From the NCBI GenBank assembly GCA_036674765.1, contig JARVKI010000108.1:1-64000 (forward strand): a stretch of DNA of 64,000 nt, written 5' to 3'. The notes below the pieces were generated by a model. That model saw only the letters and a program-made list of their open reading frames with translations. It did no database searches and was not told the DNA's origin. The number at the start of each line of letters is the position of its first letter. Within the stretch, counting starts at the first letter, position 1. This DNA is from Seiridium cupressi. Lineage: Eukaryota; Ascomycota; Sordariomycetes; Amphisphaeriales; Sporocadaceae. A program made the translations under genes and the position numbers. Of this stretch, positions 1-11,342 are shown piece after piece.

Positions 1-74
<74 letters not shown>
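1..74. repeat. Poly-C run at window edge
   Basis: Seventy-four consecutive C residues open the window. Fungal telomeres are normally repeats of the CCCTAA type, and no such unit is present, so this is most likely a sequencing or assembly artefact at a contig end. A genuine homopolymer cannot be excluded from sequence alone. Confidence 0.9.
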
Positions 75-1002
75 ACAATCAGCCAGAGATGGTACAAAAC
101 AAGACTACATGACCAGCAACAATGGATCGCAAGACTGTCCGAGATGCTTGGCTTCAAGGAGATGGACTAGGGCCACTCTGAGATGGTGACTGCTGAGAAA
201 CCCCCAAAGACCTGGACAGACTGAACCCATTTTATTGACACCTTTTTAAGAACGTTCTGCTACATTCACTTTTCAAACTTATTTGCCACCTTGGCAATCT
301 AGTGCGATCGAAACCATTGCCCCTATCCTTTGGGTAAACGAATGCCAAGGTCGTAGGGAACGGTGATGCCTCTAGAAATTTGGACTTCGCAGATTAAGAT
401 GCATATAAGCTGCAGAACTATGGTACACTACTTAACCTTCATTGCTATTAGACCGATTTCCGACTGCCCGAAATCATCAGACCGGCTTATCAATCTGGTT
501 GTCAGTTGTCTAGTAGAGCTTGATCTTGGGATGTGATGAGAAGACTGCAAAGAAATCGAGATTAGAAAGGATATGAAGGAAGGGACATCATGTTACCTTC
601 CACCAGCACTGGTGCTACTTGGCAGCTAGAGTCAGACCTGCCAACCAGGCGCATTAGGGGGCCCAAATGATTTATGATACGAAAAAGTGGCAATGCATTC
701 ATGACACAACACATACACTTTGAAGCCAAGTCAGCCCCCGTGAATAAAACCAGTATCTACCTAAGTAATAGTCGATGCAGCATGTGTCAGTGCGAGGTTC
801 CTGGCTCAATGCCCACAACACGAGGGTGAAATAATGATTGTTCTCAGAACTATATTCGGATATCTTGTTTGGAAATGTAAAACGCCCCATGATGATGCAC
901 ATGCTATGCATATGTACAGATATACATATATCGTATCCCACACTGCCAAGATCTTGCTGTGGACCTTCTTTCTACATTCTAACATGATCCAGTCAAGCCC
1001 TT
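75..1002. other. No gene seen
   Basis: This stretch lies between the poly-C run and the 3' end of the coiled-coil gene. Only short unrelated reading frames occur in it. Its right part is expected to hold the 3' untranslated region of the leftward gene that ends at 1003. Confidence 0.5.
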
Positions 1003-2478
1003 CTAGACATGTAGACCAACTCCATTGACCAAATCAAGTGCTCCCTCAACCGCCACTTCAAGCTCGGCTACTCTATGCTTGAGGCCCTTATTCTCGTCTC
1101 GGAGGAGACCGACCGTATCCCATGCCATACTCGAGTCTCCGCCCCTGCAGTTCCTGCAGCCGTCTGCTCCCTCAGACTGCTCCTTGGCTGCATCACCGGA
1201 AATGTTCTTCATCAACTTCTGCAATGTGGACATTTCCCGGGTGGGCTTCTGTCTTGGTGGAAGGCCCAACATGGGTGTCTTTCCATGGTACATGGAAGAT
1301 GAACCAGAAGGCAAATCCATCTGGGACTCTGTGGCACTGGTCATGATGGTCGGGCTCCGGCTCCGTGAGAACACGCTTTCAATTTCCGCGCTGTCCAAAG
1401 ATTCCGTGTCGAAGCCGCTCGTCTCTGACCGTTCCGTACCACCGGACTTGCGCCACTTCTTGCGCTCTTCCTCGTCGACGCCCAAGTCTTCATTGACCAT
1501 GAAACCCTCTCCAAGGATCTTCTCACGTGTCAGCCGCTCCTCCAGGCGTGCCCGCTTCTCGTGGTCAAGTTCTGCCATCAGACGCCGCATGGATTGTTGC
1601 TGTTCGTCTGCCTTCCGTGCCATGTGTTCAAGCTGCATCTTGAGGTTTTCGACACGCAGACACGTCTCCTCGGCCTCCTCCTTCTCGGCTGCCCTCTCAA
1701 TGTGTAATTCCTGGAGCGCAATGGTGCGTTGGCGATAGGCGCTCTGCATCTTGGTGCATAGCCCGATGGCATTGAGCTGGAGGTTCTTGTAGGCAGCGGG
1801 CGAGAAAGTCTCGTGGCCCGCAAGGCTTTCTGGTGGCTGCAAGGCGGCTTCAATATTGAGATTTGCAAGTTCATCGTCTATCTGTGGACTCGTTGGAGAG
1901 GCATTGTTTGTGAGGCGTGTCTTGAGAGCTGTAACCGAGGAGGCCAGGAAGCCAAAACCGGTCTGCTGTGCCGACGCAGCGCTTCTGGGCGTCGATGTGT
2001 TGGAAGGCATATCTCGCCTAGACTTTGGCGTCGTCTCGGGTGATGTTCCTTCGACAGGTGGTGTCGCGTTGCCACTCCACCATCCTGCCAACCTGCTTGG
2101 AGATGTCTCCTGCCTGCGAGGGCCCCGTCCATCCCCGGTGAGCGGCATATCCGATTGATGCCTTGAGTGGCCGCGAACAGGTGATCCTGTGCGTCTAGTG
2201 ACTAAGAGCGGCGACAGAGAAGGCGCCGTCTGCTGTCTTCTATGTTGTAATTGCGGAGGAGCGAGACGATGGTCGGTGAGTTTTGTGTTCCGCGGTCGAG
2301 AGGCACGCGGGTATGCTGGCGTCTCTTCCTCAGATGGGTCGAAGGTTAGTGTTGTTGACGACTCGTAAGGGTCGTCATGCCTGAGGAATTCACCGTGCAC
2401 CGCATGATATGAAGTGTCGACATCTGCTCCCGCCCCGTAGGGTGCAGGGTGTGTATTTGTGGGCGTGCTCCTTAGCAT
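1003..2478 (-). CDS. Conserved coiled-coil protein, function unknown
   Basis: One uninterrupted exon encodes 491 residues from an ATG at 2478. I do not recognise a named family. The N-terminal half (about residues 1-200) is rich in Ser, Thr, Pro and Arg and looks disordered. Residues about 235-330 are rich in Glu, Arg, Lys, Gln and Leu with few helix breakers, which predicts a coiled coil. An acidic/Ser-rich linker follows, then a Cys-x-x-Cys pair near residue 445 and a short second helical segment at the C terminus. This architecture fits a scaffold or cytoskeleton-associated protein, but that is inference. The frame is long, has a standard start and stop, and has consistent coding character, so the gene is secure although its role is not. 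Confidence 0.85.
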   Translation of the reverse strand: MLRSTPTNTHPAPYGAGADVDTSYHAVHGEFLRHDDPYESSTTLTFDPSEEETPAYPRASRPRNTKLTDHRLAPPQLQHRRQQTAPSLSPLLVTRRTGSPVRGHSRHQSDMPLTGDGRGPRRQETSPSRLAGWWSGNATPPVEGTSPETTPKSRRDMPSNTSTPRSAASAQQTGFGFLASSVTALKTRLTNNASPTSPQIDDELANLNIEAALQPPESLAGHETFSPAAYKNLQLNAIGLCTKMQSAYRQRTIALQELHIERAAEKEEAEETCLRVENLKMQLEHMARKADEQQQSMRRLMAELDHEKRARLEERLTREKILGEGFMVNEDLGVDEEERKKWRKSGGTERSETSGFDTESLDSAEIESVFSRSRSPTIMTSATESQMDLPSGSSSMYHGKTPMLGLPPRQKPTREMSTLQKLMKNISGDAAKEQSEGADGCRNCRGGDSSMAWDTVGLLRDENKGLKHRVAELEVAVEGALDLVNGVGLHV

Positions 2479-4935
2479 GGCAGATATTACCCCGTTTCGG
2501 GTGGTGCGGACAGGACGAAAGCTGATGGGGTTGATCCGTGGGGATTTTGGATCTTGCCAATCTCAAGGGGGTCCCAATCTCAAGGGGGTCGGTCACTTAG
2601 TCGTTTGATGTTTCGGGCACCCTGGTCGACTTATGAGATGGGCAGTTGTCCCTGTCGCTCCTCTGGCGAATACAAAAACCGGGGGTTCGGGCTGGCAAGT
2701 CGGCGGCAATGTCTCAAAGTTCGATGGTCCCTCGGGACCCGTGATCTCTGTGCGGCTGGTGGCTTCCCGCGACGTGTCGAGCTTAATTTTGCATGAATAG
2801 CAACGGGGCAAGCACAATATTTCCAGCGGATTGACTCGAGAAAAGCGGCTGTGGCAACCTTGTCTCTGGGTGACAGCCGGGTCCCTTGCTTGCAGCCTGC
2901 AGCTCGTCAAAGGCGGGGTCCTCTTATCGCGCGTGTTGTGTCGTGGTGTGAGCGTTCAGGGCCGGGTCTGAGCTCTCTCCAAAGGCATACGGCAACCACC
3001 ACGGGGGAGAAGGGGCAGGAAGTGGGAGACAGTGGAAAGATCAAAAATACACTTGAGTATGTCTGAAATAGCTGCACGAGCTCGAGAGATTCCTGTTTAC
3101 GCCAGCTGAACTATGATGCATCCCTCGGTACCTTAGCATGCAAAACAAGGAAAGAAAACAAAGCGAATGGTTGGGGGGGTTCCTCCAGGGATCGATCCTA
3201 GCGGGTGACATGCCATGCTGGTGGCTGCAGTGGGTGGATCTCTATGTAAGTACGTCTAACTACATGTAGCGGCTGGTCCATGGCTGGCTGTTGGGCCCGA
3301 GGCCGCTGCTGCGGTGTACCAACCCGTCTTGTCCTGCCGGTCTAGATGATGGCTGCAGCTGCACCCGACCCGCCTGGCCTGGAGTCACAGTGGCCCGCCT
3401 CCCAGCAGCTAACATGCTTTTGGACACACGTGGAACGCCAGAAGCCGCAACTTACACTGACAAGTCTGATTTACAAGTCGAACACGAACTTGTCCCACAC
3501 CAGCAGCATGTGTTGATGGGAATGCACAGGCATCAGAAAGCTCAGTGATCTGCAAATTAGAACTTTCGACGCCGTCTTATGAATACCCACACCATGACTG
3601 ATCCATACAAACAAATGCCGCGCAATCTGCTGGTCGATCCTATCGGCGTCGCTTTTGCCTATGAACGAGAAGTATTGCAAATCAAGGTTACACTTGTTTT
3701 GTTGGCTATACACCACATAATCACCGCATCGAGCAACCTGGAGGCCTATTCGGGCACTCAGTAGAACCTCGAGGTTAACAGGTGGCTATAAAATCATGGC
3801 TGAAGTTGCACTGGCACTCCGGGCGATTCCATTCAAGACTTGGGGCGTGCGACTACTCGCCACAGAGCCTAGATAGCAGTTGCTGAGACATCCAGACAGT
3901 CAAGATGACTTCAATCGTTTTATGGCTCGCCTCCAACTATTAACTTCCTCCTATCTTTCACGGCTTTCTTATGCAAGCAAGTAATCTAATATCCTTACAG
4001 CGGGCTTCTCAACGACTAACCATGATCATGCATACTATGAGTAGAACCATGGTGGTGTGTCATATCGAATGCTTATAAACAGCTCGACGAAAGAATTACA
4101 GAAAAAATATGTGGCGAATTCATCTATATCCAAGAGTGGTGCTCACTGGATCTGAAAAGTTCCGGGATAAAAAGCATGAAACTGGCAGGTAGTGAGACAA
4201 TAGAAATGGTAGAACAGAGCTGTAAAAGCTAACGGTGTGTCGTTGATAGCACCCATTTCGTCGATCCATCTGTGGGCGCCATGTCTAACAAAACCGCAGG
4301 CGCATAATTCTGTCCCGTGGCAGCGCTTAACGTAGGCTGGACCACACTGGTTGCTCCATATCCTCGTTCGCATCCGAATGCTACTGTGTTCAATTAAACA
4401 TCCGTGTAGAGGAGGCAAACTTGGAATGTTTAGATACGACTACCACTCTATTCAATTCAACATGAACGCATTCGGGCCAACATAAAAGAACTCTCCGACT
4501 TCGCGAGAAACTAAAGCTTTTCTCATTAATCAACTCAGGAATCGTCAAGAAGGCTGAGCATTCTTCCTAGGGAGTTTTGGATCCAACAATCCCGAGGCTT
4601 CGGCTCGAGACTAGAAGAGTTCGGTTACTCACGAAGCAGTCAGCGTGTTAATCTCAACCATACAGTAAGAAAGGCCAACCCAAAGCTAGGAGAACTCGTG
4701 ATGTGATATATCTTTATAACCAAGAATCCCGTATTCACCCTGTGAAGCTTAATAAGCCGCGTCATGTCCAATCACGAAACTCCCTCTTCCCCCAATGCCT
4801 TTCTACAATTGTCAATGTTCACATCCAGCGGTAATAGCCTGGCTGAGAAACAGTCCACAGATTCTATTCTTGGGAAAAAGTTACGCTGGAGGATTGGAGA
4901 AGGTCAGAAATGTAGCGGCCGCGCTATCATGAAAC
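2479..4935. other. Intergenic, promoter side of the coiled-coil gene
   Basis: About 2.5 kb without a convincing gene. It contains the upstream region of the leftward coiled-coil gene, including a directly repeated 17-base unit, and the downstream region of eIF6. Short frames present here show no recognisable protein features. Confidence 0.5.
2557..2590. repeat. Perfect 17-base tandem duplication
   Basis: The unit CCAATCTCAAGGGGGTC occurs twice head to tail with no mismatch, about 80-110 bases upstream of the coiled-coil gene start (2478, minus strand). Each copy begins with CCAAT, the core of the CCAAT-box, read on the plus strand. It may be a duplicated regulatory site or simply a replication-slippage product. 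Confidence 0.9.
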
Positions 4936-5901
4936 TTAGTAGAAACTCTCAACCATGGTATCCTTCATGCTGCCTGAGATGTTGCCCGGTGCATTGCCCT
5001 CGCCCAGCCTGAACACACTCTCAATGACACTGAGCTCCGTGGCAGTAGTGTCCAGCCCGGTGACTGCCATCCAGTCATTGACAACCATACCAGCACCGAC
5101 GACATTGCTACCCCGATTCACACTACCCGCGACCAGGGGCACCTGCAGCAAACTACTCAGCTCGTCTTGATCCTGTATGCTGGTCTTTGGGTGGACGAGG
5201 CCACCCTGGTTGCTGAGTGACATGTAGGAGCCAACGAGCACGTTGTCGGCAATGGTCTGCCTGAAGACCTCGACGCCCAATACGTCGGCTATGATCTCTT
5301 CCGTCTCCCGCTCCAAGTCTGGGTGTATCAGGGCGATGTGATCATTTGTGACTATAACATTTCCGAGGGCAGACAATCGTTCCTCGATTCGCTGTATCCG
5401 GATTTCGTCAGGTAGGGAATTCCGCAGATGCTGCAACTCTTGATCTGTTGTTGATGTGGGGACTAGAAGACCTTTGCGGTTTCTAAGAGCCGTTAGAGAA
5501 TTCTGCAGGGGGGGCGCCGTGCAACATACCCTGCTGTTAACCGTCCAATGATACGCGTGCCTGCAATTGTCGTCCGGCAGATGGGAATCACATCTTGTAA
5601 CTCTGCTTCGAAAACACTGTAGGAAGAGGCCTGGGTCAGTGTCTTGCGCCAGATGCGACGAAAGTTGATGCCCCGCAATCGCAGAGTGGGTTGCGCGGGC
5701 GGCGAGGCCGAGGAGAATTACCTGTAGAAGTTCTCGCTGGCACCGACAGCCGTCAAGGCATAGGAGTTTGTAAGTGTTGAGAAGACGCCAACCCTGTGGT
5801 AGCCATGTCAGTCTTTGGAACGGCCATGTGACGGCAGAGCTTCAGGGTCTTGATGGTGGGGCTTACTCGTTGGAGTTCTCGAACTGGGCTCGTACCGCCA
5901 T
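4936..5901 (-). CDS. TIF6: Eukaryotic translation initiation factor 6 (eIF6/Tif6)
   Basis: eIF6 binds the 60S ribosomal subunit, blocks premature joining to 40S, and is needed in the nucleolus for 60S biogenesis. Four exons on the minus strand (5867-5901, 5722-5793, 5530-5616, 4936-5482) join to 246 residues, the usual length. The product begins [16 protein letters not shown] and continues through the family segments [16 protein letters not shown] and [14 protein letters not shown], ending in VESFY. All introns are GT-AG (donors GTAAGC, GTAATT, GTATGT). The protein consists of internal repeats that form the five-fold propeller known for eIF6. The tiny first exon (35 bases) would be missed by simple frame searches. 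The family match is essentially unambiguous. Confidence 0.96.
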
Positions 5902-6672
5902 GATTCGGTGGTCTTGCTGCTGAGGAACAACTGTCTGGACTTGGGGATGGGATACTGGTTAGAGACTTGAAAGTTCTCGTCGAGGATCTGGCTGGGGGTA
6001 TCAAACTGTTTGCGTGTGTTGTTTGCGAATGCAGCAGTCACAATGGCAGAGTAGAAGGGAATTGGGGTGCAGATAAAGTAGAAGTCGTGTGTGGTGGGGC
6101 TGTCAACTTTTTGCCCGCCTCGACGAGTAGCCGGCCTTTGACGTACCTTGCAGCGCCCCAGCTCGGATTTCTCAACCGGGGTGGTGACTCAACTCAGACC
6201 ATCGCCACAGCAAAGATGACTCTTCCCTTCTGGGCTTTCCCTCGAGTCGTCCAACTGATCATAGCACGTTGGAGAGCAATTGAACTTATCATTGCTGCCT
6301 CCTGATAGGTCAGCTGAATTGTAGTATTTCTCAGCCCACGAGTGAGCCTTGCATGTACGTGCTACGCATCACTATGAATCATTATGGACAAGTTGCGCCC
6401 GGTATCCACAGTACCAATATAGCCCAGGATCTCCCATCTGATAGGTATAAGTCGCATCACAATCGAGACTCACCATTGAACAGGTAATATATGAAAATCG
6501 AAAGTCTCAAATAGCTGGGTATCTCATCTCTATGCCGTTGGCCAGTTGTTCATGACGCCTCTTCACCTCGTCTGACGCCATCAAATCAAAGTTGCTCTGC
6601 GCATGCTCCTCGGATATTGCATGTCCCTGTACTCCGATATTCCATCCACCAATGTAAAGCAAAAAAAAAGCC
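5902..6672. other. Intergenic between eIF6 promoter and next gene's 3' end
   Basis: About 770 bases hold the upstream region of the leftward eIF6 gene and the downstream region of the gene ending at 6673. No additional gene is supported. Confidence 0.5.
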
Positions 6673-8649
6673 CTATCTCAAGTCCACAGCTGGGAAATAC
6701 CGTGGTCCTGCAAAGCCGTTTGCAATCACCGCTTGTATATCAATGTTCGACGTGGAATCCGGGCGTGGGCTCCACATCTTCAACAGTATGAACCTCCCAG
6801 ATACCGGGGGGTCGAATCGAATGGTGCATTTGCTCTTGTCCGGCTCAATGAAGAATCTCGCGTGCGCTGCCATCAGATCCCCCTCACCCACCGAGTGAGA
6901 GCCGCGGAGGCTCTCCTGAGAAGTCGCCGCGTCTTCTGCTGAACTCTGAAGCGGTGATCGCAAACGTGGACGTGGTGGAAGGTAGTCGTGATATAGTCCT
7001 AGCTCGTCGCCGCTGCTTTCGTCGCTTTCGAATGGTAGAGAGCCGATCCTATTCGGCGCTCGCCAATACGGTCTTATGGTCGAGTCGTCTTCGTCGTCGC
7101 TACAGACCGTAGTCACGTGGAATGGAGGTGGCGATGCTGTAAACTCGGAGGGTATTTGTGCACTCCTATAGTCATTCTCCTCGTCGTCCATACCAATGTT
7201 ATAAAGACGCCGGGCTCTGATCTGAGCTGTTGTCATGGTTGTGCCATCCTCATTGTGTCGAATGGACACGATCGGGGCCAAGGGACGCGCTTCTCGTTCC
7301 CCTCGGCGCGACGAACTCCGCGACGGCATATACGGTATTCTATATTGAGCCGTACGAGTTAAAAGATGATCCAAGTTCATCGATATGAACACCATTCCTT
7401 CTCTAACTGGAGCGGTGTAATTCTGCCGGGGGGCCTTGATGACTAGTTCTTTTAGAGTAAACACCGTGGAGCCTTGGTGTCTCAAGACAATGTTGCACCG
7501 GGGCCCCTTGGTGCAATACACAGAAGGATCGTTCTTGAGAATGTTCTCCGCTGCATAGCTGTGACCGACGTCAGAGTAAATCCCTCCGTCACAGCTTACA
7601 ATCTCCATGGTCAGGGGACCCGATTCGACTTGCCCGTACCTCCCATAGCGGAAGCCCTTGAAGCCACTCGTCAGCTGGTCCGAGTCAAGTTTGCGTCGCT
7701 TGGCGCGGCGGTTGTCATCGGTCGAGTCGTGAGTCTGCAGAGGTGGCGAAGGGAAAGATAGTTCCGAATAGGCATGTGCGGGTGGTGGTGGTGTAAAGTC
7801 TAATAATGCCCGTAATTGGTTGTTTGCGTCGTCCAGGTCACTGAGCTGCTGGGCATCCGACTCAGTTTGGCCAAGTCTCATCCGCCGATTCTGCTGCCCG
7901 TGCTCCGATAGCATCATCTGCAAGGCGTTCTCCGGTGTCTGGCTGGCACTCCGGTTTGGTTGACCTGAAGTACCAGGGCGGTGTCGTTCGGGATACCGCT
8001 CAGCCCGCCAGCGACCATAACGTCCACCCGAATGTGACAAGCCGGACACTGTCAGTGCTGCGGACCGGCGGCTACTGTTCGTAAGAGACCGTAGGGGAGG
8101 AAGTGAAGGGGCGCCCGATGTACTTTGCTGGGGCTCTCTCGAATGCCTGCGGTGCGAGTCCGAGCCGTAATTGGCGTCTGAAGACATGCTGTTTCGAGAA
8201 ACCGTACGGCTGGTGGCCCCAGAGGTTGAGGCTGATGCGGATGCCGAAGCCCAACGATTCAGATGGCTCCGAACCAGGTCCCGCCGAGCACTATTCACTA
8301 AACCAGGCCGGCGGTGGGCGTTGGCATGGAACCTCTCGATGGCTCGAAAGAGTTCGCCAGAAGGACTGATCTCGGAAGAGGTAGAGGCGCGGTCATCGAG
8401 AATAGAACGGACAATCTCATCTGCAGATTGGAATCTTGAACCAGAACCCGGATGGTCAGACTGATTATTAGACTATCCCGTGGCACATGTATTAGTGAGG
8501 AGGAATATGCGGTGTTCGACGAGCTTGTGTGAGGAATAGTTCCGTGTAATATGGAAGGCATGGAATCGAGAGGCAGGATGTGCCTTCCCTTGGTAGACCT
8601 CGCACAACCGTTGCCTGTACGGAGCAGAATCGAACCTACCATTTACCAT
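6673..8649 (-). CDS. Uncharacterised Ser/Arg-rich protein with a conserved C-terminal region
   Basis: The body is one open exon, 6673-8472, read leftward. It has no ATG near its 5' end, but an ATAG acceptor lies at 8473. Directly upstream, an ATG at 8647-8649 abuts a GTAAAT donor, so the start codon alone may form the first coding exon and give a 600-residue product. Residues about 1-90 (IVRSILDDRAS, ELFRAIERFH, RRDLVRSHLNRW) look conserved and helical. A Ser/Arg-rich linker follows. A segment from about residue 240 (MEIVSCDGG, NIVLRHQG, FTLKELVIKAP) plus the last about 60 residues (FDPPVSGRFILLKMW, ANGFAGPRYFPAV) read like a split beta-sandwich, perhaps discoidin-like. That fold is a guess. 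The coding body is secure; the start is tentative. Confidence 0.7.
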
Positions 8650-9557
8650 GAAGCAGAGTGGACACGGATGCAAGCGGAGTGCGAGTGCCTCCCGAGTGGC
8701 CTTCGATACTGGTCGAGATGAGTGGTCGGCAGTCGTGAATCACTGGGTGCCGCAAGGCAAATAGGTGTGAGATGCCTTGTCGGCGTTGAATGCCGTCGCA
8801 ATAAAGACTCGTCGTCGTGGTCGAGGCAAGGGCCGAAGGGCATGGATGGTTTCCAAGCAGTGGAAGATCAGCTGGAACATGAGGAAGGACCTGAAAGAGG
8901 GACGGGATCAGTGCCGCTAACGAAGGCAGAGCGACTGAACCAACCGCGGGGTCTGCAGAGAGCCTGGCAAAAGGAATGTAATTGATAGCGAATACGCTTT
9001 CTGTTGGCACGGGCGCGCGCTTGGCCGCTGTACCTCTTTAACTCGCGTGTCATATGTATCCCTCCGGTCCCGCGCACCGCGCTAAAAGGCCGGCCCCTGT
9101 CGCCAGCGAGATTCACGTACTGCTAAGTCGTGTCTGCAAAGCGAGGCTCAACATACCGACAACAAACGCGCTGCGCATAACGAACTACAGCGACGTATGC
9201 GCCGCTCGGGAAAGTCAAGAGTCACGCACCCAGCGAGCTTTTTCTTGATTGCGACGCGTCTGCCAAACAACAGCCCGACGACAGGCAGCTGCTATCCTCA
9301 GTGAATCTTATACTGTATGTATTCTACTGAGGATGCCTTAGTCCTCCAGTCTACCTGAGCAAACGAGGTTGAGCGGTCGAATCATAATTTGATACAGAGC
9401 CCTGGGGCGCCAGCGTGTTACCGGTCACCATTCCCAATTCACCATTTCTCAGATTCCGCCATCACCCAAATTTCGCCCCCTCTATTGTGGCTGCTAGAAT
9501 CCTTCCCTAATAGACAACCTTTCATCACTTGGCGACACCGGTGGTCCACACATCAAT
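8650..9557. promoter_or_regulatory. Divergent intergenic region
   Basis: About 900 bases separate the leftward Ser/Arg-rich gene from rightward AOS1, so both promoters must lie here. Reading frames in it lack family features. I see no strong TATA box near either start. Confidence 0.45.
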
Positions 9558-11174
9558 ATGGAGCCGCAGCAGGAACCGCAGCCGGAGCCGCAGCAGCAAG
9601 AAGGCGAGGCTGGCGGCGCAAACGCCGTGCCAGAGCAATCCGCCCAAGAAAATGGCGCCGCTGCCGTCGAGCAGCACCCGGGCCAAGGCAGCGGCGTTTT
9701 CACACTTCAGCAGCTTCCCCAAGACAACCACATGTCCCTGCCAGGACATCAAACAATGGACCCTAATGGGTTGAACTCAGGGCTTGGACTTGGACACCTT
9801 GAGGCAAATGGTTTCATGATGCCCACACAAGATGTGAGCTTCGCCGCAGGTACCAACGGCATGGCTTTTCCTGATCCGAGTCTCATGATGATGGCTGGTC
9901 AGCAGCTGGCCATGGGTGGCATCCCACCGCCGCCGTTGAATGGCGATAGCAATGGCATCAGCGCTGGTAAGTAGTCCTTTAGCGCATGCCACCTTTTCGT
10001 CATCCCTTGCTCACGATGACCAGATGAGATTGCACTCTACGATCGCCAAATTCGCTTGTGGGGAATGCAAGCACAGCAAAAGATCCGGAGCGCCAATATT
10101 CTTCTCATTACCATGAAGGCACTTGCAAGCGAGATCGCCAAGAATCTCGTCTTGGCAGGCGTTGGTTCCCTCACCATCGTGGATGACGAGGCAGTCAACG
10201 AAGCTGACCTGGGTGCCGGTTTCTGTTTATCACAGGAGCATCTGGGCCAGAACAGAGCGCAGGCAGCAAGCGAGAATCTCAGGAAACTGAATCCCCGCGT
10301 CAGCGTATTTGCAGACCCCAACAGCATCATGGCCAAGGGAGCATCCTACTTTTCCGCATTCGATATTGTCATCGCCACCGACCTCAACCCTACGACTCTG
10401 GCTTTCATCAACACCGCGACTCGTCTGTACAACCGTCAGTTCTACGCCGCAGCCTCGCACGGGTTCTACGGCTACATCTTCAGCGACTTGATTGAGCATG
10501 ACTACGTGCTTCAGCGCGACAAGAGCAACGTGGACACCAAAGTGGGTGAAGAGACACGAACCCGCAGTGTCATCGACGTCAAAACGAAACAAGAAGGCGA
10601 GAAGAAGATTGAAGTCGTCACGAAGCGCGAGCTCTACTCTACCTGGGACCTAGCCTCGGAAACAAGTCTCCTCCCGCTCGAGTACAGAAACTCGAAGCGA
10701 CGCCTGAAGGCCGTGACGCCGGCCCTGTCATGCTTCCGCGCCCTGTGGAGATTCCAGGCCGACCAGAACCGAAACCCAGGCCCGAACCGCGCGGATCTGG
10801 AAGCTTTCACGAAGAATGCCACCGCCAACCACCAATTACTGAGCCTTCCTACCGAAACATTGAAGTCAGAATTCCTGCGAAGCTTTCTGCAAAACATCGG
10901 CAGTGAGATTGCACCTGTTACAGCCATCCTCGGTGGCCAGCTTGCCCAAGATGTCATAAATGTTCTTGGTGCGAGCCAGCCTCCGATCCAGAACATGGTG
11001 ATCTTTGATGGCAACAAGATGCAGGCGGATATGTACCCGCTCCACCCAGAAGCTACCGGCGGTTTACGTCTAGGTCGAGCTCAGTTGGAAATGGGCATCG
11101 TGGACATGAACCAATCTCTGCCGCCTGTCGACTTCAGCTCGATGCCGCCGCAATTTCCCGATCCTGCAATCTAG
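9558..11174 (+). CDS. AOS1: SUMO-activating enzyme subunit 1 (Aos1/SAE1-type)
   Basis: This is the smaller subunit of the SUMO E1 heterodimer, which works with Uba2 to adenylate SUMO in the nucleus. Two exons (9558-9966 and 10024-11174) flank a GTAAGT...CAG intron and give 519 residues. The ThiF/E1-like domain starts at residue 137 with DEIALYDRQIRLWG, followed by a nucleotide-binding segment (ANILLITMKALASEIAKN), IVDDE, and the late motif EIAPVTAILGGQLAQDVIN. The order matches Aos1, which lacks the catalytic Cys of Uba2. Exon 1 encodes an unusual leader of about 136 residues rich in Gln, Pro, Gly, Met and Asn, ahead of the conserved domain. The frame ends at TAG 11172-11174, but the same frame stays open for 55 more codons (see separate entry). 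Confidence 0.93.
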
Positions 11175-11342
11175 GACGATCCGCAGTCAATTGCGGAGAT
11201 TGATGGTGTCATCAAACACTTGCTCGCACAGGCATGGGACGAGCTGAGAGTTGGTGGAGCAGTGCCTCGCCATAAAGAAGAGGTTGCATGCTTGAAGGAG
11301 GATGGGGGTGAATCATCTGAGAGCCGCATGGTAATTGATTAA
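11175..11342 (+). other. In-frame open extension after the AOS1 stop
   Basis: After the TAG at 11172-11174 the AOS1 frame continues for 55 sense codons to TAA at 11340-11342. The translation is protein-like: it has a helical stretch (SIAEIDGVIKHLLAQAWDEL) and then an acidic Ser/Glu tail ending in Asp. It may be the lost C-terminus of the ancestral protein after a recent nonsense change, a readthrough product, or an open frame by chance. Confidence 0.5.

Noticed and set aside
8650..9010. Extra upstream coding exons for the Ser/Arg-rich gene
   Set aside because: Frames here have no resemblance to conserved protein and do not join to the 8472 acceptor better than the ATG-donor solution.
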